This document shows positions 5,633 through 11,307 of a DNA stretch of 11,307 bases, piece by piece; the first letter of the stretch is position 1, and each line of letters begins with the position of its first letter. This DNA comes from Spirochaeta sp. (lineage in GTDB: Bacteria; Spirochaetota; Spirochaetia; Sphaerochaetales; Sphaerochaetaceae). The notes under the pieces were generated by a model, which was not told the DNA's origin, ran no database searches, and saw only the letters and a list, made by a program, of their open reading frames with translations. The stretch is taken from NCBI GenBank assembly GCA_020054965.1, contig JAIMZO010000027.1, positions 1 to 11,307 on the forward strand, read 5' to 3'. The translations under genes were made by a program, and so were the position numbers.

Positions 5633-7162
5633 ATGTCCAGTGGAACAGCATTGCAAGCGTATTTGGCAGAAGCCGAAGAGATGAATGGCCCTATGGTGGC
5701 CTATACTGCAGCCCTTGACCAGATTGCACAGGTCGACCAGGGTGTTGCAGGTCGCATCGTCAATGAGCTGAAAGATCAGCGGACCCACTTGAAGTTGATT
5801 GCAAGTGAGAATTTCTCCTCAATCGCTTCCCAGCTTGCAATGGGCAATTTGCTCACCGACAAGTACAGTGAAGGGTTTGCATATCACCGCTTCTATGCTG
5901 GTTGCGACAACGTTGACGCCATAGAAGCAGCAGCAAGCGAGTATGCTTGTAAGCTTTTTGGGGCAGAGCATGCCTATGTTCAACCTCATAGCGGGGCCGA
6001 TGCAAACTTGGTTGCATATTGGGCAATTCTCAATACCCGTATCCAGGTTCCTGCTTTGGAGGAGCTCGGCATTCCCAACCCCAGCAATCTTGATCGAGAG
6101 CAATGGGATGCAGTTCGAGAGAAACTGGGTAACCAACGACTGTTGGGTCTCGATTATTACTCTGGAGGACACCTGACCCATGGCTACCGCCAGAATATTT
6201 CAGCCCAGATGTTTGATGCCTATACCTATACGGTTGATGAGAAGAGTGGTCTGCTTGACTATGATGCGATCGAGAAGATGGCACAGGAAATCAAGCCGTT
6301 GATTCTGTTGGCAGGATATAGTGCCTACCCCAGAAAGATCGACTTCAAGCGGATGAGTGAAATTGCCCATAGCGTTGGTGCAGTATTCATGGTGGATATG
6401 GCTCACTTTGCCGGCTTGGTTGCAGGAAAAGTCTTCACCGGTAATTATGACCCTGTACCGTGGGCTGATGTGGTGACCACCACAACCCATAAGACTCTAC
6501 GTGGACCACGAGGTGGAATGGTGCTTTGCAAGAAGGAGTTCTCAGAGAGTGTCGACAAGGGGTGCCCTCTGGTACTCGGCGGACCACTTCCGCATGTTAT
6601 GGCTGCAAAAGCCATTGCATTCAAGGAAGCACTTGATCCTTCCTTCCAGGCCTATGCACAGAGTATCGTGAAGAATTCCGAGGTCTTGGCAAAAGCATGC
6701 CTTGATGAAGGTATCCCTGTTGCAACAGGGGGTACGGACAACCACCTGATGCTTCTTGATGTCAGGCCCTTTGACCTGAACGGAAGGCAAGCTGAGACAG
6801 CCCTCAGGGAGTGTGGCGTTACCCTGAACAGGAATGCTCTTCCCTTCGACCCCAACGGTCCTTGGTACACGAGTGGGCTTCGTATTGGAACCCCTGCTGT
6901 GACGACACTCAAGATGGGCGAATCAGAAATGAAAGAGATTGCTTCAATCATTGCGTTGGTGCTTAACCACACCAAACCGCTGATTCTTACCAAGGGTGCT
7001 AATGCCGGTCAACCCAGCAAGGCTAAAGCAGTGACCGAGGAAGGGGCGATGAGAGAAGCCCAGGGTCGTGTTCTGGCCTTGCTGGAGAAGTTCAAACTCT
7101 ATCCCGAGTTGGATCTTACCTTTTTGGAGAAACATTTTCCACTCGACAATAACGAGCGGTGA
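5633..7162 (+). CDS. glyA: Serine hydroxymethyltransferase (long form)
   Basis: A PLP enzyme that interconverts serine and tetrahydrofolate with glycine and 5,10-methylene-THF in the cytoplasm. The 509 residues exceed the usual 415-430. Compared with the common form there is an N-terminal extension of about 35 residues and an insertion at about 134-168, after VQPHSGADANLVAYWAIL and before YYSGGHLTHG; both fit the long SHMT type of spirochaetes and chlamydiae (family knowledge from memory). Landmarks are KLIASENFSS (54-63), YAGCDNVDAIE (88-98), VDMAHFAGLVAG (254-265), the PLP lysine K287 in TTTTHKTLRGPRGG, and LRIGTPAVTT near the C-terminus. GAGG at 5621-5624 lies eight bases before ATG 5633. 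It heads the gcv cluster, 30 bases before gcvH, and is divergent from the symporter. It shares methylene-THF and glycine with the cleavage system. Confidence 0.95.
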   Translation: MSSGTALQAYLAEAEEMNGPMVAYTAALDQIAQVDQGVAGRIVNELKDQRTHLKLIASENFSSIASQLAMGNLLTDKYSEGFAYHRFYAGCDNVDAIEAAASEYACKLFGAEHAYVQPHSGADANLVAYWAILNTRIQVPALEELGIPNPSNLDREQWDAVREKLGNQRLLGLDYYSGGHLTHGYRQNISAQMFDAYTYTVDEKSGLLDYDAIEKMAQEIKPLILLAGYSAYPRKIDFKRMSEIAHSVGAVFMVDMAHFAGLVAGKVFTGNYDPVPWADVVTTTTHKTLRGPRGGMVLCKKEFSESVDKGCPLVLGGPLPHVMAAKAIAFKEALDPSFQAYAQSIVKNSEVLAKACLDEGIPVATGGTDNHLMLLDVRPFDLNGRQAETALRECGVTLNRNALPFDPNGPWYTSGLRIGTPAVTTLKMGESEMKEIASIIALVLNHTKPLILTKGANAGQPSKAKAVTEEGAMREAQGRVLALLEKFKLYPELDLTFLEKHFPLDNNER

Positions 7163-7192
7163 TGGTAGCATTGACGTTGGTGGAGGCAATCA

Positions 7193-7576
7193 ATGAGTAA
7201 GGTTATAGAGAATCTGCGCTACAGCAAGGATCATGAATGGGTTCGCATTGAGGGTGACTTGGCCTATGTTGGGATTACAGACCATGCACAACATGAACTG
7301 GGTGAGATTGTCTTTGTTGAGCTTCCTCCCCTCGGTGAGCGATATCGCAAGGGAGAAGAGATATCCACCGTAGAGAGTGTCAAGGCAGCTTCTGCCATCA
7401 TCAACCCAATTGAGGGTGTGGTGAAAGAGGCGAATGAGGACCTTGATGGTTCTCCTGAATTGATCAATGAGGATTGTTATACTCATCATCTCTATATTCT
7501 TACCTCATTCTCAGAGGATGATTATGGTGAATTGTTGGATGCAGAGGCATACCAAGCATATCTAGAGACTCTATAG
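7193..7576 (+). CDS. gcvH: Glycine cleavage system H protein
   Basis: A 127-residue lipoyl carrier that shuttles the aminomethyl group from the P protein to the T protein and then to lipoamide dehydrogenase. The barrel-sandwich lipoyl domain is complete: LRYSKDHEWVRIEGD at the N-terminus, GITDHAQHELGEIVFVELP, and the lipoylation site K64 in VESVKAAS. The C-terminal part has the typical N-x-D-x-x-x-SPELIN string. GGAGG at 7182-7186 stands six bases before ATG 7193, 30 bases after glyA. Length and motifs are normal for the family. The gene is followed by a hairpin that may lower expression of the P-protein genes behind it. Confidence 0.96.
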   Translation: MSKVIENLRYSKDHEWVRIEGDLAYVGITDHAQHELGEIVFVELPPLGERYRKGEEISTVESVKAASAIINPIEGVVKEANEDLDGSPELINEDCYTHHLYILTSFSEDDYGELLDAEAYQAYLETL

Positions 7577-7593
7577 AGAGAACACAACAATGA

Positions 7594-7620
7594 GCCGCCG
7601 GATTCTGGCGGCCTTTGTTT
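7594..7620 (+). terminator. Terminator-like hairpin between gcvH and gcvPA
   Basis: GCCGCC at 7594-7599 and GGCGGC at 7607-7612 form a perfect 6-base-pair GC stem with a 7-base loop, followed by CCTTTGTTT. The U tract is interrupted by G, so termination should be partial. It sits inside the gcv operon with no obvious new promoter after it, which suggests an attenuator or mRNA 3'-end stabiliser that yields more H protein than P protein. It could equally be a processing site. Confidence 0.5.
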
Positions 7621-7641
7621 GTCCATGTCCTGGAGGCATAG

Positions 7642-8997
7642 ATGATTTATCCCTATATTCCCCATACTGATGAAGACCGAAAGATCATGCTGGAAGCTAT
7701 CGGCCTTTCTTCAATGGAGGAGCTTTTTTCTGGTTTGTCGGAGGATATCCTACTCTCTGATTCAGTCCCGATCAGTCAGGGAAGGACTGAAGACGAGGTG
7801 CAGCGAATGATTGATTCCATTGCACAACGCAATGTACGTGGCATACCATTCCTGGGGTGTGGTTGTTATGACCATATTGTTCCCTCCACGGTTGAGGCGC
7901 TTTCCAGTTTGCCCTCATTCGTGACCGCATACACGCCATACCAGGCAGAGATGAGCCAGGGCTTACTCGAGGCAATCTATGAGTTCCAGAGCATGGTTTG
8001 TGAGATCACTGCAATGGATGTGGCAAATGCCTCACTCTATGATGGCGCAAATGCCGCAACTGAGGCTGCTTCATTGATGGTGAGTGCAAAGAGGCATGCA
8101 TCGGTGGTGTTGGTCTCCTCTACCATCCATCCCTTTACCTTGCAGGTCTTGCAGACCTGGGCAAAAGGGACGGGAAGAACGCTGAGGATGGTTGCTGAGA
8201 AGGATGGGGTGGTAGACATCTCTTTGCTTCCTTCTCTCTTGGATGCAGGCTGTGCTGGTTTGATTGTCCAGAGTCCTAACCGTTATGGCCTCTTGGAATC
8301 GTATGAGGGTGTGGCAGAAATACTACATGAGCAAAAAGCTCTTCTGGCCATCTCCAACGATCCGCTGTCTCTTGCCATGCAGAAATCTCCTGGCGGATGG
8401 GGAGCTGATGTTGCCATTGGTGACACGCAGTCCCTGGGGCTTCCCCTTGCCTATGGTGGACCGAGTTGTGGGTATATGGCGGTAAAGGAAGCGCTTTTGA
8501 GAAAGCTTCCCGGTCGCTTGGTTGGTATGAGTGAAGATGCAAAAGGAAGGAAAGGATTCACCCTGACGTTCCAGGCAAGAGAGCAACACATCAAGCGGGA
8601 GCGGGCGACGAGCAACATCTGTTCCAATCATGCGCTTGCGGCACTCATGACAACCATCCATCTCTCCAGTCTTGGATGGGACGGTATGGTCGAAGCAGCA
8701 AACCAAAGCTATGCAAAGGCACATTACCTGGCATACCATCTGGCCCAGCTTCCGGGGATGGCCGTGGTTTGGGACAAACCCTTCTGGTGTGAATTCCCCT
8801 TGGTTTTCTCCGATCCCAAGCGCATGAGAAAGTTCATGCAGGAGCTTCGCAATGAAGGGATTTTCGCAGGGGTGAGACTCTCAACGTTGACCCGACAGGT
8901 CAAGGATGAGTTGGTTCTCCTTGTAGCAGTAACAGAGAAGCGTAGCCGTGAGGAGCTGGAGCTCTATCTGGCCGCTGCACGGAGGGTGATGAAATGA
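7642..8997 (+). CDS. gcvPA: Glycine dehydrogenase (decarboxylating) subunit 1
   Basis: The alpha half of the split P protein, which decarboxylates glycine and passes the aminomethyl group to the lipoyl arm of GcvH. It has 451 residues, normal for the family (about 440-450). It opens with the characteristic MIYPYIPHTDEDRKIML and shows GIPFLGCGCYDHIVPSTVEAL, FVTAYTPYQAEMSQGLLEAIYEFQ (with the conserved YTPYQ) and DVANASLYDGANAATEAA, then GPSCGYMA near residue 273-280 and the REQHIKRERATSNICSN segment at about 314-330. The PLP lysine is on GcvPB, as expected. GGAGG at 7632-7636 lies five bases before ATG 7642. The 3' end overlaps gcvPB by ATGA, so the two subunits are likely made in equal amounts by translational coupling. 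Confidence 0.95.
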   Translation: MIYPYIPHTDEDRKIMLEAIGLSSMEELFSGLSEDILLSDSVPISQGRTEDEVQRMIDSIAQRNVRGIPFLGCGCYDHIVPSTVEALSSLPSFVTAYTPYQAEMSQGLLEAIYEFQSMVCEITAMDVANASLYDGANAATEAASLMVSAKRHASVVLVSSTIHPFTLQVLQTWAKGTGRTLRMVAEKDGVVDISLLPSLLDAGCAGLIVQSPNRYGLLESYEGVAEILHEQKALLAISNDPLSLAMQKSPGGWGADVAIGDTQSLGLPLAYGGPSCGYMAVKEALLRKLPGRLVGMSEDAKGRKGFTLTFQAREQHIKRERATSNICSNHALAALMTTIHLSSLGWDGMVEAANQSYAKAHYLAYHLAQLPGMAVVWDKPFWCEFPLVFSDPKRMRKFMQELRNEGIFAGVRLSTLTRQVKDELVLLVAVTEKRSREELELYLAAARRVMK

Positions 8998-10445
8998 GAG
9001 AGCCGCTATTGATTGATCAATCAAAACAAGGAAGAAAAGCGTACTGTTATCCTCCTCTGGATCTGCCCAAGGGGTTTTCCCAGACGCTTCCTCCTCTTCC
9101 TGAATCCATCCAGCGAGAGCAACCTGCCCGTCTGCCTGAAGTATCTGAACTGGATGTGGTAAGACATTTTACCCGGCTCTCCACGATGGCACATGGGGTG
9201 GACAATGGAATGTATCCACTTGGTTCCTGTACGATGAAATATAATCCCAAGCTCAGCGAGCATATTGCAAAAATGGAGGCATTTACCAAAATCCATCCCC
9301 TGCAGGATGTCTCGACAACGCAGGGCAGCCTTTCGATCATGTTCAACCTTCTGGAGGACCTTTCCTCCATTACCGGGATGAAATGGGGGACGCTGCAACC
9401 CTTGGCAGGGGCTCATGGTGAATATACCGGCTTGAAAATGGTCAAGGCCTACTTCCAGAAGCGCGGTGAGACCGGCCGTACCAGGATACTCATCCCTTCA
9501 AGCGCCCATGGTACCAATCCCGCCAGTGCAATGGTGAATGGATTTGAAGTGCTAACCATTGGAGCCAATGAGAAAGGCCAAGTGGACCTGGATGATCTTG
9601 AGGCAAAGCTTGATGATTCTGTTGCTGCCGTGATGATGACCAACCCCAATACCCTGGGGATTTTTGAGCAGGATATTCTCATCATCAGCAAGATGGTTCA
9701 TGCTCATGGGGCAATGCTGTACTACGACGGGGCCAATATGAATGCCATATTGGGTATGGCTACCCCGGGTGAGATGGGCTTTGATGTAGTGCATCTTAAT
9801 CTGCACAAGACCTTCGCCACCCCACACGGGGGAGGAGGCCCAGGTAGTGGGCCGGTGATGGTGAATGATTCACTGAGGCCATTTCTTCCAAAGCCGGATA
9901 TCCAACTTACCGACAGTGGGTATATCCTTGATTGGGAGCATGAGGACTCCATTGGAAAAGTCAGTATGTTCTGGGGGAACTTCCTGGTACTGCTCAGGGC
10001 ATATGTCTATATCCTGAGAATGGGAAGTGATGGCTTGCGGTCAGCAAGTGCCCATGCCGTCCTGAATGCAAACTATGTGGCAAAGCGGTTGGCTGATGTG
10101 TGTGAGATACCCTATGGCACCCAATGCATGCATGAGTTTGTCATCAGTCTGGAGGAGTACAGGCAAAAGTACGGAATCAGGGCCCAGGATGTTGCCAAGG
10201 CTCTCATCGACAAGGGATACCATCCGCCGACCATGTACTTTCCTTCCTTGGTCAGTGAATCGCTCATGATTGAACCGACCGAGAGCGAAAGCCTCGAGAC
10301 GATGGAAGCTTTCATCCTTGCATTCCGTTCCGTCCTTGCACAGGCAAAGGAGGATCCTGGGTATGTGAAAGGTGCTCCCTATTCCACCCCTGTAGGCCGC
10401 TTGGATGAGGTGAAGGCGGTCAAGGAACCAAATCTTCGCTACTAA
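8994..10445 (+). CDS. gcvPB: Glycine dehydrogenase (decarboxylating) subunit 2
   Basis: The beta, PLP-carrying half of the split P protein, partner of GcvPA. It has 483 residues, the usual size. Landmarks are the N-terminal region with LPEVSELDVVRHFTRLS, the substrate-site segment MYPLGSCTMKYNPK (73-86), QPLAGAHGEYTGL (135-147), IPSSAHGTNPASA (167-179), DGANMNAILG (245-254) and the cofactor lysine K272 in LNLHKTFATPHGGGGPGSGP. The C-terminal end carries EPTESES, typical of the family. ATG 8994 overlaps the gcvPA stop, with GGAGG at 8981-8985 eight bases upstream. The following 56 bases contain no clear terminator, so read-through into the hydantoinase gene is possible. Neither gcvT nor an lpd gene follows. 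Confidence 0.96.
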   Translation: MREPLLIDQSKQGRKAYCYPPLDLPKGFSQTLPPLPESIQREQPARLPEVSELDVVRHFTRLSTMAHGVDNGMYPLGSCTMKYNPKLSEHIAKMEAFTKIHPLQDVSTTQGSLSIMFNLLEDLSSITGMKWGTLQPLAGAHGEYTGLKMVKAYFQKRGETGRTRILIPSSAHGTNPASAMVNGFEVLTIGANEKGQVDLDDLEAKLDDSVAAVMMTNPNTLGIFEQDILIISKMVHAHGAMLYYDGANMNAILGMATPGEMGFDVVHLNLHKTFATPHGGGGPGSGPVMVNDSLRPFLPKPDIQLTDSGYILDWEHEDSIGKVSMFWGNFLVLLRAYVYILRMGSDGLRSASAHAVLNANYVAKRLADVCEIPYGTQCMHEFVISLEEYRQKYGIRAQDVAKALIDKGYHPPTMYFPSLVSESLMIEPTESESLETMEAFILAFRSVLAQAKEDPGYVKGAPYSTPVGRLDEVKAVKEPNLRY

Positions 10446-10466
10446 CCACGACTTACGCTTTTTGCT

Positions 10467-10495
10467 TTGCAGTCTATCCAATCCTGAGGTATCCT
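10467..10495 (+). promoter_or_regulatory. Weak candidate promoter giving a leaderless hydantoinase mRNA
   Basis: TTGCAG at 10467-10472 (3 of 6) and TATCCT at 10490-10495 (4 of 6) are 17 bases apart, which would put the transcript start at about 10502, the A of the start codon. This would explain why no well-spaced ribosome binding site is visible. The match is modest and could be chance. Confidence 0.2.
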
Positions 10496-10501
10496 TAAGG
10501 T

Positions 10502-11307
10502 ATGAATAGAATATTAATACAAGACGGATTGCTCGTTGATACGGAATGGACCAGGCATGCTGACATCTTGATCGAGGATTCGAAGATTGTGCATATCGCA
10601 GCAAAAATCGATCCAGACACCTTGCCTGAGGGAACAGAGATTGTACAGGCTGAGGATATGTGTATATTGCCGGGTATCATTGATGCCCATACACACTATC
10701 ACTTGGTAAGCAGGGGGACGGTCACCGCTGACTCCTTTGAGGAAGGCAGCCGTTGTGCAGCCTTTGGGGGGGTCACCACGGTGATTGATTTCGCCGATGA
10801 TGACAAAAAAGGAAATCTTGCCGCCTGCACCAAGGCGAGAAGTGCAGCCATGGGTAAGGAGATGGCAGTCGATTTCTCTTTGCATCAAGGCCTGTACGCG
10901 TATAGAGAGAGCTTGGAAGAGGAACTGGTGGAGCTCAAGAAAACCGGGGTGAAGGTTATCAAGATGTTCACCACCTACAAGGACGTAGGCTATCTGGTCG
11001 ACAATCAGGAAGAGTTGCGCAAGATCTTTGCATTATGCAAGAAGCACGACCTCCTGGTCAGTGTCCACTGTGAGGATGATGCAACCATCCAGAAAGTCAA
11101 TAGCAACTATACCGGTCCCTATACTCCTCCTGCGCATGCAGTTCTCCGCCCAAGTGAAGCAGAGGCGCGAGGTATTGAGACAGTAGGAAAATTGGCCTTG
11201 GAGCTCGATATGCCACTGTATGTGGTACATCTTTCGAGCAAGGCTGGACTGCAGAAGGTGAGGGAGCTACGGGCAAAGGGCCTCTGGGTAATTCTTGAGA
11301 CAACACC
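10502..11307 (+). CDS. hydA: Dihydropyrimidinase / hydantoinase, 3' end beyond the window
   Basis: The first 268 residues of a cyclic amidohydrolase (amidohydrolase superfamily) that opens hydantoin, dihydropyrimidine or similar cyclic ureide rings. The binuclear metal centre is readable: H63 and H65 in IIDAHTHYH, the lysine expected to be carboxylated at K154 in VKVIKMFTTYKD, H189 in SVHCEDDA and H243 in YVVHLSS. These match in spacing the D-hydantoinase set (H58, H60, K150, H183, H239). The last aspartate lies beyond the edge. The start is ATG 10502; an in-frame TAA at 10496-10498 excludes anything upstream. AAGG touches the ATG and GAGG is 12 bases away, so initiation is not of the usual kind. 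The substrate is unresolved: dihydropyrimidinase, phenylhydantoinase and related ureide hydrolases share all visible motifs. The window edge cuts it, so nothing suggests real truncation. Confidence 0.88.
   Translation, partial: MNRILIQDGLLVDTEWTRHADILIEDSKIVHIAAKIDPDTLPEGTEIVQAEDMCILPGIIDAHTHYHLVSRGTVTADSFEEGSRCAAFGGVTTVIDFADDDKKGNLAACTKARSAAMGKEMAVDFSLHQGLYAYRESLEEELVELKKTGVKVIKMFTTYKDVGYLVDNQEELRKIFALCKKHDLLVSVHCEDDATIQKVNSNYTGPYTPPAHAVLRPSEAEARGIETVGKLALELDMPLYVVHLSSKAGLQKVRELRAKGLWVILETT

Noticed and set aside
7590..7670. 26-codon ORF starting at ATG 7590 (MSRRILAAFV...) between gcvH and gcvPA
   Set aside because: It has no ribosome binding site, runs through the hairpin and overlaps the gcvPA start in another frame. 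It is best explained by chance.
1..11307. Phage, defence, toxin-antitoxin, CRISPR or insertion sequence content
   Set aside because: All long reading frames are housekeeping metabolism, transport or translation genes, and no repeats or recombinase motifs were seen.

Overview
The window looks like a piece of a spirochaete chromosome, most likely Sphaerochaeta or a close relative. This is inferred from family knowledge, not from a search. The pointers are a long-form serine hydroxymethyltransferase of 509 residues (the form I associate with spirochaetes and chlamydiae), a split glycine decarboxylase (GcvPA plus GcvPB), bacterial-type GGAGG ribosome binding sites and mid-range GC. Coding density is high, no gene-free stretch exceeds 300 bases, and I see no tRNA, rRNA, CRISPR array or insertion sequence.

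Left part, plus strand (1-3713). The first gene, 124-1302, is a chimera. About 284 residues of a sugar-phosphate-type nucleotidyltransferase run in frame into the last 103 or so residues of LivG, an ATPase of the branched-chain amino acid ABC transporter. The join lies near 973-990. The LivG piece still overlaps an intact livF by ATGA, so the right side is an ordinary liv operon end and the left side does not belong there. Next come a CBS-CBS-ACT sensor protein, with a possible promoter and operator-like dyad in front of it, and a Smr-domain protein whose lysine-rich N-terminal region carries repeated short F-x-x-x-x-x-x-[WF] motifs.

Middle part, minus strand (3735-5464). A GTG-started infA (IF-1) has a textbook sigma-70 promoter and an intrinsic terminator. 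Upstream of it on the same strand lies a sodium-dependent symporter of the LeuT/SNF family.

Right part, plus strand (5633-11307). glyA, gcvH, gcvPA and gcvPB form a tight gene set, divergent from the symporter. SHMT and the glycine cleavage system share the 5,10-methylene-THF and glycine pools, so this cluster interconverts serine, glycine and one-carbon units; the symporter may supply an amino acid substrate (inference). gcvT and the lipoamide dehydrogenase gene are not in the window. A terminator-like hairpin sits between gcvH and gcvPA. A hydantoinase/dihydropyrimidinase gene begins at 10502 and runs off the right edge.

The most unusual thing here is the nucleotidyltransferase-LivG chimera, which is either a genuine deletion fusion or an assembly join. 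I found no convincing undescribed multi-gene system.
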